Of a stretch of 64,000 bases of DNA, positions 1-7,710 are shown piece after piece. Positions within the stretch are counted from its first letter, which is position 1. Each line of letters starts with the position of its first letter. Source of the DNA: Minicystis rosea (GTDB lineage Bacteria > Myxococcota_A > Polyangia > Polyangiales > Polyangiaceae); NCBI GenBank assembly GCA_001931535.1, contig CP016211.1, forward strand, positions 6,369,573 through 6,433,572, read 5' to 3'. Below the pieces are notes generated by a model. The model worked only from the letters and a program-made list of their open reading frames with translations. It was not told where the DNA came from and searched no databases. The position numbers and the translations under genes were made by a program.

Positions 1-151
1 CGACGCCGAGCAACTGCGGTTCCCCGCCCGGATGTAGCGGAATGCGCGGCAGCGAGAGCGGCGTGAAGCGGAAGCCGAGCCGCTCGTAGCGCTCGATGGT
101 GGCAGGCATGGACCGGGTGATGAGGCCGAGGTGGTGGAGGATGTCGATCAT
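1..151 (-). CDS. VOC/glyoxalase-like protein, 5-prime part only
   Basis: The first 50 residues of a gene that runs off the left edge. It reads MIDILHHLGLITRSMPATIE and then a segment containing YERLGFRFTPLS. The pattern of a metal-site histidine near the start (HHLGL), followed by a helix and a 'YERLGF' turn, is typical of vicinal oxygen chelate proteins of the glyoxalase-like type (family knowledge). The start ATG at 151 lies only 8 bp from a perfect 18-bp palindrome that probably controls it. The substrate cannot be inferred. Only the first beta-alpha-beta unit is visible, so the fold call is moderate. Confidence 0.6.
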   Translation of the reverse strand, partial: MIDILHHLGLITRSMPATIERYERLGFRFTPLSLPRIPLHPGGEPQLLGV

Positions 152-159
152 GAAAATCA

Positions 160-177
160 ATCAATCAATTGATTGAT
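160..177. promoter_or_regulatory. Perfect 18-bp palindrome, probable repressor operator
   Basis: ATCAATCAATTGATTGAT is a perfect inverted repeat with no spacer, AT-rich in GC-rich surroundings and 8 bp upstream of the VOC gene ATG. It is also internally repetitive (TCAA/TTGA). Operators of this length and symmetry are usual for TetR/AcrR repressors (established), but the cognate regulator is not seen in the window. The position implies that binding blocks transcription or initiation of the leftward gene. Confidence 0.5.
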
Positions 178-375
178 ATCGAGTCAACCCATCGTCCTTG
201 GCGATGCCATCAGGGCGCCTCGGCGAAATGCGTGTGGTCTGTGCGCCCAGAGCATGAAGCTCGTGCGCTTGCGCTCGGACGATCGGCAGAAGCGGTGCGG
301 CGAGCACCGCGCTGGAGCGCCGGCATGCCCGAAGCCGTCCGCGGCGTCCTGGAGCCGCGGTGGAACGTGAGATGC

Positions 376-642
376 TCAGCGTTTCCGCGACACCGGCTGC
401 GCATGAGTCGCCTGCACGTCGCCGGTGCGCACGGCGCGCGCGATCTCCAGCACCGCCAGCACGGCATGCTCGAGCCCCACGATGGCCCCCTTGGCGGGAA
501 CCGTCAGCGAAGAGGGGACACGCTGGGCGGGCCAACCTGGCAGCACGAAGCACGCGCACTCACCGCGCGCCGCGCAGTAGCTCTCGTGCGGCAAGAGGAA
601 GGTGGCCATCTGCGCGGTCTTGTTCGTCAGCGTCACGTTCAC
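376..642 (-). CDS. Small protein of unknown function (88 aa), last of four coupled mini-ORFs
   Basis: It starts at a GTG (642-640) whose bases overlap the TGA of the preceding frame (GTGA), and AGGAGG lies 6 nt upstream, so start and translational coupling are well supported. It begins VNVTLTNKTAQMATFLLPHE, then has a Cys-containing stretch (SYC, GECAC), a SSLTVPAKGAIVGL strand-turn segment and a helix (HAVLAVLEIARAVRTGDV). Third codon positions are strongly G/C. It has no signal peptide or membrane segment. I do not recognise the family. The compact size and tight coupling resemble small structural or assembly genes of phage-like particles, but that is only an impression. Confidence 0.55.
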   Translation of the reverse strand: MNVTLTNKTAQMATFLLPHESYCAARGECACFVLPGWPAQRVPSSLTVPAKGAIVGLEHAVLAVLEIARAVRTGDVQATHAQPVSRKR

Positions 643-824
643 GCGGGGCCTCCTGCGAGAAGTTGGGGATCGAGCCGCGGGTCGCGCACGATGAGCATGT
701 CGACCGGCGTGCCGTCGAACAGCACGGCGACGCGGGTCGCAAACCCGGCACCGATGAGCCACCCCACGGCCCCGCCGGACGGACCGCAGTGGGGCTGGAT
801 TACCGAGCTCGTGGGGACCATCAT
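639..824 (-). CDS. Small protein of unknown function (61 aa)
   Basis: The ATG-ATG start at 824 follows the stop of the upstream mini-ORF by 3 nt, with a TGAGG-like purine run in the junction. The stop overlaps the GTG of the next gene. The sequence has a Gly/Ala-rich centre (GWLIGAGFATRVAVLF), then DGTPVDMLIVRDPRLDPQ, ending in LLAGGPA. Codon bias is strongly G/C in position three, which argues for real coding. No recognised domain. It probably works with its neighbours, since translation is coupled on both sides. Confidence 0.5.
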   Translation of the reverse strand: MMVPTSSVIQPHCGPSGGAVGWLIGAGFATRVAVLFDGTPVDMLIVRDPRLDPQLLAGGPA

Positions 825-827
825 GCC

Positions 828-947
828 TCAGCCGTCCTCGTTCATGCGCATCGCGCGCGTGCCCCGGCACAGGAAGCGCTGCGGTCGCACCGGGATGCAC
901 ATGACAATGACGGGCGAGCAGCCGCCTTCCCTACGCGCGCTGGGCAC
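828..947 (-). CDS. Very small ORF (39 aa) in the coupled cluster
   Basis: A GTG start at 947 is preceded by CAGGAG about 8 nt upstream, and the frame ends in TGA 3 nt before the next ATG. It reads MPSARREGGCSPVIVMCIPV and then RPQRFLCRGTRAMRMNEDG. Codon use resembles the flanking genes. It overlaps the 3-prime end of the preceding frame by 17 bp. It could be an independent microprotein or the C-terminal end of the upstream ORF displaced by an indel, because several genes in this window carry one-base errors. Function unknown. Confidence 0.35.
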   Translation of the reverse strand: MPSARREGGCSPVIVMCIPVRPQRFLCRGTRAMRMNEDG

Positions 948-1116
948 GATTTCGACGCTCCTGATTCACACGGCAGGGACTCACGTCCCCGCCGCCCCAG
1001 TCTTCATGTGGGGCTTCGGGTCGGCTTCGCCGCCCTACGCCCCACGCCCCGGCAAAGCTCATGGGGCCCACCATGTCCGTGAGCCCCGGGAACAGCAACG
1101 CCGTGTCGTCGAGCAT
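931..1116 (-). CDS. Small ORF (61 aa), first of the coupled cluster; 3-prime part doubtful
   Basis: It starts at ATG 1116 (a TTG at 1122 is an in-frame alternative) and begins MLDDTALLFPGLTDMVGPMS then FAGAW. The first ~27 codons look like genuine coding, but codon bias weakens after FAGAWG, so a frameshift inside the gene is possible. It lies divergent to the LRR gene that starts at 1146, with only 29 bp between the two starts. Function unknown; it is the likely entry gene of the leftward mini-operon. Confidence 0.35.
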   Translation of the reverse strand: MLDDTALLFPGLTDMVGPMSFAGAWGVGRRSRPEAPHEDWGGGDVSPCRVNQERRNRAQRA

Positions 1117-1145
1117 CGACAATTGTCAGAACGAGGATCTCACCC

Positions 1146-2948
1146 ATGGTTTTCGTCCCGTCCACGTGGCTTGTCGTCCCTCCCTTCGAGGGCGTCGATC
1201 GCGATGCGCTCGCCCAGCTCGCGCGCTTCGAACAAGCCATCTTGTTCGACGACGCGGCCGCGATGCCGAACCCGATTCACATCCTCACCGATCGTCCCGA
1301 GGACAATCCAGAGCGGGAATGCAGGCGCCTGAGCAGCGCGATGCTGCGCCGATATCATGGGCTCGGGTTCTCGCCCGAGGCTCGGATCGAGACGGTGCGA
1401 CGCGTGGCGAGCAGCAAGCTGCCGGACTTCTTTCGATGGCACATCGTCACGCGCATGCAGGCCGGCACCACCGACGAGGCCGAGCTCACGGCGCTGAGCG
1501 CGCTCGCCAACACGCTGGGGAGTGACATCGATTCGCAGGAACGCTGGATCTCGCGCGGCGCGCTCGACCGTGCCATCCGGGGCGCGCCCGCCTCGGCCAT
1601 GGCCGGCAGCGTCGTGCTGATCGACGCAGAGCACGACCGCGCCCGGGCCGAGTGGCTGCTCGCCGATCCGTCGCGCGGCGCCAACATCGCGTGGTGGCGC
1701 CTCGACATCCGCGATCCGGAGTGGATTCGTAGGATCCTCCCGCGCCTCGGGGGCCGCGCCGCGAAGATCAAGCTGTCCTCGCAGGACGATTGGTCCGGCA
1801 TCGCCGCGGCGCTGCCCGACGATTGCGCCGCCGTCGACGTGAGCCTCGCGAGGGCGGGCCTCGGCTTCGTGGGCGAGCTGGTGAAGTCGCCCGCGTGGAC
1901 GTCGCTCCGCACGCTGCGGCTCCACGGCAATGGCCTGGGCGCGGAGGGGCTCGGCCTGCTGCTCGCAGCGGACAAACCGGGCGGCTTCGACGCGCTCGAT
2001 CTCGGGCACGACAACCTCGACGCGGACGCCTTCACGCGCCTCGCCGCCGCCCCGTGGCTCGCGGGGGTTCGCTCGCTCGACGTCTGCTTCAACGAAGCCA
2101 AGAGCAAGGGCGCGAAGGCGCTGCTCTCGAGCCCGTCACTCGCGGAGCTCACCTCGCTCGACATCGGCGCGAACGAGATCGGCGACCCGGGGCTCGGCGT
2201 GCTCTGCAAGAATGCTCGCGTCACGAAGCTCGAGCGCCTGGCCTGTCGAGGCAACGACAAGGCACCTCTGCTCTCGGCGAAGTCTGCTGTCGCGCTCGGC
2301 GAGTGGGGTGGCGCGGCGTCGCTCCGCACGCTCGATCTATCGAGGAACAAGCTCGGTGACGAGGGCGTCGCCGCGCTCGTGAAGAGCGCGAGCCTCCGCG
2401 GCGTGAAAGGCCTCGATCTGCACGGCAATCAGTGCACGCCGGCGCTCGCCGAGGCGCTCGCGGGCGCCCCGGAAACGATGAAGCCGAGGGTCGTCATCCT
2501 CCACTCCAACAAGCTGGGCCGCGCCAAACCCGGCGGCGCATCGAAGGCGCCCAAGGCGCCCGATCCGAGCAATCCCTGGGCGAACGCGCTGTGGCTCCGC
2601 GAGTGTGAGTCGCTCGACCTCGCTCTGAGCATGCTCGACGTCGACACGATGGCGCAGATCGTCTCGTCACCGCAGCTCGCGCGCCTCCGCGTGCTCAAGC
2701 TCTGGGGCAATGATTCGCTCGGCATCGAGGCGCTGCGCTTCCTCCTCCAGACGCCGCTTGCCGCGCAGCTCGACGTGCTCGAGCTCAACGGCTGGCCGCT
2801 CGACGGAGCGGCCTTCGCGCTGCTCCTCGAATCGCCGCTGGTCGACACCGTGCTGCGTCTGCATGTCACGATCAAAGGGGTTCCGCCGCGTGATGTCGCC
2901 GCGCTCCACGAGCGCATGGGCGATCGGGTCCTGCTCTTCCCGAGCTGA
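1146..2948 (+). CDS. Leucine-rich repeat protein (ribonuclease-inhibitor-like repeats)
   Basis: A 600-residue protein with no signal peptide or membrane segment, so probably cytoplasmic. Residues ~1-230 form a non-repeat N-terminal region. From about residue 235 there are repeated LRR units such as LRTLRLHGNGLGAEGL, LDLGHDNLDADA, LDVCFNEAKSKGAKALL, LDIGANEIGDPGL, LDLSRNKLGDEGV and LDLHGNQ. These have the long ribonuclease-inhibitor spacing. A gap (Pro/Ala-rich, ~455-480) separates them from a second, degenerate repeat block. Such proteins bind other proteins (family knowledge). The partner is unknown. ATG at 1146 follows a GAGGA tract. Myxobacteria encode many such LRR proteins; no neighbour suggests a specific role. 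Confidence 0.75.
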   Translation: MVFVPSTWLVVPPFEGVDRDALAQLARFEQAILFDDAAAMPNPIHILTDRPEDNPERECRRLSSAMLRRYHGLGFSPEARIETVRRVASSKLPDFFRWHIVTRMQAGTTDEAELTALSALANTLGSDIDSQERWISRGALDRAIRGAPASAMAGSVVLIDAEHDRARAEWLLADPSRGANIAWWRLDIRDPEWIRRILPRLGGRAAKIKLSSQDDWSGIAAALPDDCAAVDVSLARAGLGFVGELVKSPAWTSLRTLRLHGNGLGAEGLGLLLAADKPGGFDALDLGHDNLDADAFTRLAAAPWLAGVRSLDVCFNEAKSKGAKALLSSPSLAELTSLDIGANEIGDPGLGVLCKNARVTKLERLACRGNDKAPLLSAKSAVALGEWGGAASLRTLDLSRNKLGDEGVAALVKSASLRGVKGLDLHGNQCTPALAEALAGAPETMKPRVVILHSNKLGRAKPGGASKAPKAPDPSNPWANALWLRECESLDLALSMLDVDTMAQIVSSPQLARLRVLKLWGNDSLGIEALRFLLQTPLAAQLDVLELNGWPLDGAAFALLLESPLVDTVLRLHVTIKGVPPRDVAALHERMGDRVLLFPS

Positions 2949-3181
2949 AGGTTACCGCGGTGATGCCCCGTCGTGACGTAGCCCTCGATTGCCAATCTCC
3001 TCGCGCGTGCGCGTGAGGAAGCGATGATGACGAAGACGGTTGAGGAGATTCGGGCTGCGCTGGTGCGGAGCGATGTCGGGTTCGGCCGACCTCCAAGTCC
3101 TCAGCGCGCAGGGCTCACAACGCAACTGTCCATCGAATCGGGGGAAGCACGCCCGCGTCGGCGCGCCCACGCCGCGTCCGC

Positions 3182-4189
3182 TCAAGCACGCCCAGCGACG
3201 CAGGCCGAGAGGAAGGCGTACTGCGCCTCGTTCGCGGCGCGCGCCATCGCGAGCGGGAACGCGTTGAACCCGTGAATCGCCTCGGGCCAGACCCGGAGCT
3301 CGGCGTGATTGCCTGCCGCGCGCCAGCGGGCTGCCATGAAGAGCGAGTCGTCGAGGAGCGGATCGAGGGTGCCAACGCTGAAGATCGCGGGCGGCATCCC
3401 GCGCAGGTCCGCATAGAGCGGCGAGATGTCGGGCGCGCGGCGCGCCTCGAGATCGGTGCCGGGCAGGAAGGCGTCGCCGAAGAAGCGCATGATGGGGCCC
3501 GAGAGGACGAGGTTGCGATCGCCCCAGAGGCGCTGGCTCGGCGTCATCCCCATGTCATAGGCACCGAAGATGAGGTTCGCCGCGTGGAAAGCGCCCGAGT
3601 TCCCGTGGCGATCGCGCAGACGGATCAGGGTCACGGCTGCGAGGTGCGCGCCGGCCGACTCGCCGCCGATCGCCAGGAAATCGGGAACGCCGAGCTCCTT
3701 CGCGCCCCTCTCGACGAGCCAGCGCGCGGCGTCCTCGCAGTCGTCGGGGCCGGCCGGATAGGGGTGCTCCGGCGCGAGGCGGTAATCGACGCTCACGGCC
3801 GTGAGCCCTGTCGCGTCGGCGAGCTCGCGCAGCCCAGGATCCTGCATGTCAGCGGCCCCGAGCACCCAGCCGCCGCCGTGGATGTGGAGGAAGGCGCCCC
3901 GCGCCTCACCCGCGGGCGCGACGACGCGCAGGCGGATCTCACCGCTCCGGCCAGGGATCACGAGATCGCGCGCCTCGGGTAGGTACACCGGCGGCGGGAA
4001 GATGCCGCGCCCCTCGCGCCGCACGCGGCGGACCACCGCGGGCGGCACCGTGTGAATCGAGGGCTGCGTCGCGAGCAGCCGCTCGAGCCCCACGTTGAAG
4101 GTTCGCGTCTCTTCGAGGACGTCGGACGCGACCGGCTCGACGTGGAGCGGAGGGGTCGAGGACGTGGTCATCGGCGACGAGGGTCGCAC
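3182..4189 (-). CDS. Alpha/beta hydrolase of the hormone-sensitive-lipase (HSL) type
   Basis: A probable cytoplasmic esterase. The HSL oxyanion motif HGGGW appears in FLHIHGGGWVLG, the nucleophile motif GESAG in AIGGESAGAHLAA, an aspartate in VGTLDPLLDD and the catalytic histidine in EAIHGFNAF near the C-terminus. Order and spacing fit the HSL/arylesterase family, and 335 aa is normal length. The GTG at 4189 and an ATG at 4171 (MTTSSTPPL) are both possible starts; neither has a strong ribosome binding site. It is convergent with the LRR gene and not obviously in an operon. The family is secure; the ester substrate is unknown. Confidence 0.85.
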   Translation of the reverse strand: MRPSSPMTTSSTPPLHVEPVASDVLEETRTFNVGLERLLATQPSIHTVPPAVVRRVRREGRGIFPPPVYLPEARDLVIPGRSGEIRLRVVAPAGEARGAFLHIHGGGWVLGAADMQDPGLRELADATGLTAVSVDYRLAPEHPYPAGPDDCEDAARWLVERGAKELGVPDFLAIGGESAGAHLAAVTLIRLRDRHGNSGAFHAANLIFGAYDMGMTPSQRLWGDRNLVLSGPIMRFFGDAFLPGTDLEARRAPDISPLYADLRGMPPAIFSVGTLDPLLDDSLFMAARWRAAGNHAELRVWPEAIHGFNAFPLAMARAANEAQYAFLSACVAGRA

Positions 4190-4422
4190 GAACCGCAGGT
4201 ATCGAGCCAGCAGGACAAGCCTGCGGATCCCACACCAACGGTCGCCACGCTCGTCCAGGAGGCGCTGCCCCTGATTCCCGCGCGTGTGCAGGTGCCATGG
4301 GCCGGCATCGGTCGGCGGACGATGTGTGGATCGGCGGCGACGATGGGACGCGCTGAATCAGCAGCCACCGTCAGGGGATCACGCAGGCAGCCTTGCAACC
4401 CAGCTCGTCCCGACGGCGCCCT

Positions 4423-4764
4423 TCACGCCGCGCGCCGCGACGGGATCGCGACCTTCTCGTGCTCGCGCCGGCGCGCGATGGTGCGCCGCACCGCCTGGCC
4501 GACGCGATCGCCGGCGCGCTCGATGAGCGCATACGGATCCGCATCCTGCTCGGACACGACCACGCTCCACGCGTCCCGGCCGCGCACCACGACGCGGCAC
4601 GTCTTGTCGACGCCGCCCTTCGGGCCGTTCACGTCCGTGAAGCTGAGCTTGATCGACGCGATGCGATCCCCGAACCGCGCCAGCGCGAGCTGGAGCTTCC
4701 AGGCTGCGCGTGCGCGGATCTCTGCGGGCATCTCGGCGTCACGACTGCGTACCTCGATCTGCAT
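4423..4764 (-). CDS. HPF/RaiA-family ribosome-associated (hibernation) protein
   Basis: 113 residues beginning MQIEVRSRDAEMPAEIRARA, with a core strand SIKLSFTDVNGPKGGVDKTC and VVVRGRDAWSVVV, then a basic helix AGDRVGQAVRRTIARRREHE. This is the N-terminal S30AE/sigma-54-modulation fold that binds the 30S subunit and inhibits translation in stationary phase (family knowledge). The C-terminal dimerisation domain of long HPF is absent, so this is a short form. An AGAGAGG site lies 7 nt before the ATG at 4764. The basic tail and isolated position suggest a stress-induced single gene. Confidence 0.75.
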   Translation of the reverse strand: MQIEVRSRDAEMPAEIRARAAWKLQLALARFGDRIASIKLSFTDVNGPKGGVDKTCRVVVRGRDAWSVVVSEQDADPYALIERAGDRVGQAVRRTIARRREHEKVAIPSRRAA

Positions 4765-4907
4765 GGGACACCTCTCTGCGGCGGCTCGCACCGTCGCTCT
4801 CGATATCCGTGAGAGCAGTCGGCGAGCCGTGAAGATTCCCCGGAGAAGCGTGCGATCGCCGCGAAAAGATTGCGAGAAGTAATGCGGCCCGCGTGCCGCG
4901 CTCGAGG

Positions 4908-5648
4908 TCACCAGCCCACGGAGCCGTTCGCGTCGAAGAACGTGCCGCTCGGGCCGTCTGCTCCGAGCGTCGCGGCGCGCACGACGACCTTCGCTCCCTC
5001 GGACGGGTGCTGCGTGCCCGTGTGGTTGTTCATGTCGGTGGCGTTGTAGCCGGGGCACACGGAGTTGACCTTGATCGGAGTGCCCCGGAGCTCGACGTCG
5101 AGCCACGCGGTGAGCGCATTCAGGGCGCTCTTCGTCGAGGCGTATGCGAAGTTCGGGTACTGACTCAGGAGCGGGGCCAGCACGCTGTTCGGATCCGTGA
5201 GCGCGGTGACCGAGCCCATGGTGCTGCTCACGTTGACGATGCGCCCGGCCTTCGCCTTTCGTACGAGCGGCAGGAACGCCTGCGTGACGCGCAGCACACC
5301 GTAGAGGTTCACGTCGAACGTGCGCTGCACCGCATCGAGCGCCACCCGGCTCGCGGGGCCGTCGTCGCCGAGCAAGACCGCGGCGTTGTTCACCAGCACG
5401 TCGAGCGCCCCGGTCTCGTCGCCGATGCGCGCCGCGGCGGCCCGCACGCTCTCGCCGTCGGTCACGTCGAGGCGGACGAACCGAACGTCGCCGTCCTTCG
5501 CGAGCTCCTTCGCCGCCGCCACGCCGCGCGCCTCGTCGCGGCACCCCAGCCACACGACGTAGCCGCGCTGCGCGAGCTGCCGTGCGGTCTCGAAACCAAT
5601 GCCCTTGTTCGCGCCGGTGACCAGCGCCGTCTGCTTGCTGTCGCTCAT
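4908..5648 (-). CDS. Short-chain dehydrogenase/reductase (carbonyl-reductase-like)
   Basis: 246 residues with the classical SDR layout: cofactor loop TGANKGIG (residues ~11-18), LDVTD acidic patch, NNAAVL, a catalytic serine in VNVSSTMG, and YASTKSA carrying the YxxxK pair, followed by CPGYNATDMNNHTG. An insertion between the serine and tyrosine (TDPNSVLAPLLSQYPN) resembles carbonyl-reductase-like SDRs that use NADPH. Cytoplasmic. It is transcribed divergently from the AraC-type gene starting at 5722, with only 73 bp between them, so that activator is its likely regulator. Substrate unknown. Confidence 0.9.
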   Translation of the reverse strand: MSDSKQTALVTGANKGIGFETARQLAQRGYVVWLGCRDEARGVAAAKELAKDGDVRFVRLDVTDGESVRAAAARIGDETGALDVLVNNAAVLLGDDGPASRVALDAVQRTFDVNLYGVLRVTQAFLPLVRKAKAGRIVNVSSTMGSVTALTDPNSVLAPLLSQYPNFAYASTKSALNALTAWLDVELRGTPIKVNSVCPGYNATDMNNHTGTQHPSEGAKVVVRAATLGADGPSGTFFDANGSVGW

Positions 5649-5690
5649 GCGCCTGGAAATACGAACGGAGAGCAGTACGATCCATCATGC

Positions 5691-5719
5691 ATCGTCCACA
5701 GTTCATTACGGATCGTCCA
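5691..5719. promoter_or_regulatory. Pair of direct repeats ATCGTCCA, candidate AraC-family site
   Basis: ATCGTCCA occurs at 5691-5698 and 5712-5719, exactly 21 bp apart (two helical turns), between the divergent SDR and AraC-type genes. AraC-family proteins typically bind tandem direct repeats spaced by about two turns (established). The second copy ends 2 bp before the GTG chosen for the regulator, so autoregulation is plausible. This is inference from position and spacing. Confidence 0.4.
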
Positions 5720-5721
5720 AC

Positions 5722-6654
5722 GTGAAGCCCACACCTCGACCGAGCCCCAGCGACCCGATCTCCGACGTCATCGGGCTTCTACGACCGCACGCCGTCGGGG
5801 GGTGCTTGCACGCCGCGGGTCCGTGGGCGGTCCGCTTCGAGCCGTTTCCGCACGTGCGGTTCGGCACCGTCGTGCGCGGCGAGTGCTGGGTCGCGATCGA
5901 GGGGCAGGAGCCCGTGCTGCTTCGCGAGGGCGACTTCTATTTGCTCGGCAACCCTCCGCGCTACGTGCTCGCGAGCGAGCTCACGGTACGGCCGCGCTCG
6001 GCGAAGACGCTGCTCGCCGCCTCGCCCGACGGTGCTCTTCGGCTCGGGCCCGAAGGCGCGGATGACACCTTCGTCTGCGGCGGGCACTTTTCCTTCGACG
6101 ACCCGAACGCGCCGCTGCTGCTCGATGTCTTGCCCACGCTCGTGCACGTGCGCGCGGGCGACGCGCACCGGACGCTGTTCGCGCACCTGAGCGGCCTGCT
6201 CGTCGCCGAAGTCGAGGCCAACGCGGTGGGCGGGCGCCTGGTGATCGACCGACTCGCGCAGGTGCTGTTCGTACACATGCTGCGCGCCCACGCCGAGCGG
6301 CGGGCGTGCCCCGTGGGCTGGCTGGGGGCCCTGCGCGACGACCGCATCGGGGCCGCGCTCCGCGCCATGCACGCGGACATGGCGCACCGCTGGACGCTCG
6401 AAGAGCTCGCGCAGCTCGCCGGCATGTCGCGCTCGGCCTTCGCCGCTTCGTTCAAGAGCCAGGTCGGCAAGGCGCCGCTCGACTACTTGATCCAGTGGCG
6501 CATGGCGGTCGCGCGCGACGCCTTGCGACGGGGCACGCGGACGATCTCCGAGCTCGCGTCCGCGACGGGCTACGAATCCGAGAGCGCGTTCAGCACCGCG
6601 TTCCGCCGCGTGGTCGGCTCGTCGCCCAAGCACTTCCGCGATCGAGGGACGTGA
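5722..6654 (+). CDS. AraC-family transcriptional regulator with N-terminal cupin domain
   Basis: From the GTG at 5722 the product is 310 residues (VKPTPRPSPSDPISDVIGLL). Residues ~10-190 fit a cupin-type sensor (VRFGTVVRGECWVAIEG, LREGDFYLLGNPPRYVL). The C-terminal ~100 residues carry two helix-turn-helix units: WTLEELAQLAGMSRSAFAAS with FKSQVGKAPLDYLIQWRM, and TISELASATGYESESAFSTA with FRRVVGSSPKHFR. It probably activates the divergent SDR gene and itself. A reading frame continues upstream to 5599, but that extension overlaps the SDR gene and looks non-coding, so the GTG start is preferred. Confidence 0.88.
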   Translation: MKPTPRPSPSDPISDVIGLLRPHAVGGCLHAAGPWAVRFEPFPHVRFGTVVRGECWVAIEGQEPVLLREGDFYLLGNPPRYVLASELTVRPRSAKTLLAASPDGALRLGPEGADDTFVCGGHFSFDDPNAPLLLDVLPTLVHVRAGDAHRTLFAHLSGLLVAEVEANAVGGRLVIDRLAQVLFVHMLRAHAERRACPVGWLGALRDDRIGAALRAMHADMAHRWTLEELAQLAGMSRSAFAASFKSQVGKAPLDYLIQWRMAVARDALRRGTRTISELASATGYESESAFSTAFRRVVGSSPKHFRDRGT

Positions 6655-6784
6655 CCGCGGTCTGACGGACTGGCGTGCTGCACGCTCTACGGACAAGCGC
6701 GACCGCACGCGGAGCGCGCGCGTGGCGGACGGGCGTCGACACCGTGCGCGATGGGCCTCGCAACCGAGCGCGCGACCTACGCCG

Positions 6785-7075
6785 TCAATATGCCACGCAC
6801 TTCTTCCCGATGACGGTGAGGAGCTTGTAGTAGTCGGCGTCGCCGTTGATCGGCTCGTAACCGTCGGGGAGCTCGAATTCGTTGACGGACTGCGTCTCCC
6901 CCAGCGCGAAGTTCTTCACCATCCACGACTTGCAGGGCGTCCCGTCGGCGGCCTGCGCGTCGGGCACGAGCGACGTGCCGCTCCCATGGCTGCCGCAGGC
7001 CCAGGCCGAGAGCACGCCGATGGCGATGCCGACGAGGACGAGAGACGAGTGAACGAGCGTTCCGCGACGGTTCAT
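6785..7075 (-). CDS. Small exported or membrane-anchored protein (96 aa)
   Basis: It starts at ATG 7075 with an AAAGGA site upstream. Residues ~8-28 are hydrophobic (HSSLVLVGIAIGVLSAWACG), a signal peptide or anchor. The cysteine after LSAWA could be lipidated, but the lipobox is imperfect. The mature part contains DGTPCKSWMVKNFALGE, FELPDGYEPING and a C-terminal VIGKKCVAY with two cysteines that could pair. No known domain. It probably sits in the inner membrane or periplasm. Isolated gene, convergent with the AraC-type gene. Confidence 0.6.
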   Translation of the reverse strand: MNRRGTLVHSSLVLVGIAIGVLSAWACGSHGSGTSLVPDAQAADGTPCKSWMVKNFALGETQSVNEFELPDGYEPINGDADYYKLLTVIGKKCVAY

Positions 7076-7229
7076 TGCAAGGTCCTTTCCAGGCACACGT
7101 TGGTTTGGCGCGAATCCGAGTCAAACGTCGTCCTGACGTCAAGGCCCGAAGATCGTGGTCCTACCGTCGTTGCCATCGCCGCTTGGCTCGTCGCGTCCAT
7201 GCGGCGCTGAGAGGGCTGCCGCACCGGTC

Positions 7230-7640
7230 GACCGCTGCGCTTCACGCCCCGGCGCCAAAGCAGATCCGTGGCGGCATCGTCCTGGAAGAGTGTCGCGCAG
7301 CGAATGCACCGCACGACCTACTCATGATCGCACGCTCGCCGCGGTCAGCATCCGCGGCCGACGTGATGAAGCCGGCGCGCAGCGAGTGCCCGCGCATGGC
7401 TCGCACGGGGCACATGGATGCCCGAAACTCGCCGAGCGCGCGGCGCGTCTTCGACGCAGGAGCCTCTTCGTTGGTGACGATGTACCTCTTCATGGCCCCC
7501 GAGAGAGATGGGCACCTGCGGATCGTGGATGAGCCGATCGCCAATCGGGCCTCGGCGCGCGCCGACGCCGATCGTGCTCTGCGGCGTGTGGTAGGCGCGA
7601 CGGTGAAGCTTCCGCGTGATGCGGCGTGGTCCACACTGGA
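7230..7640 (-). pseudogene. Decayed tyrosine recombinase (integrase) C-terminal remnant
   Basis: Read leftward, the segment encodes RRALGEFRASMCPVRAMRGH, then GHSLRAGFITSAADADRGE and RAIM, and after a +1 shift VRCIRCATLFQDDAATDLL. The box HSLRAGF..A is the conserved HxxR catalytic region of phage-type integrases, CPVRA precedes it in the same family, and RR.IR.ATLF.D.AA is the usual C-terminal tyrosine region (family knowledge). Here CPVRAM is joined directly to GHSLRAG, the TGH..L segment between RAIM and the last block is missing, and the final tyrosine position is not intact. It is a deleted, frameshifted, non-functional relic of a mobile element. Boundaries are approximate. Confidence 0.5.
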
Positions 7641-7710
7641 CCGTGACGCATCGAACGGAGCGCCGTGGTAATGGTGTTCGTCTCACCCTCGCGACGCCGG
7701 CAACCTCCCG

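Noticed and set aside
169..1332. Plus-strand 387-codon frame over the mini-ORF region
   Set aside because: No ribosome site, Arg/Pro/Ser-rich composition, and it runs opposite the mini-ORFs whose codon bias is better.
3024..3275. Small plus-strand ORF beginning MMTKTVEEIRAALVRSDVGF after a GAGGAAG site
   Set aside because: The first ~18 codons look coding, but the rest is Arg/Ala-rich and overlaps the hydrolase gene. It may be a relic, but the evidence was insufficient for a feature.
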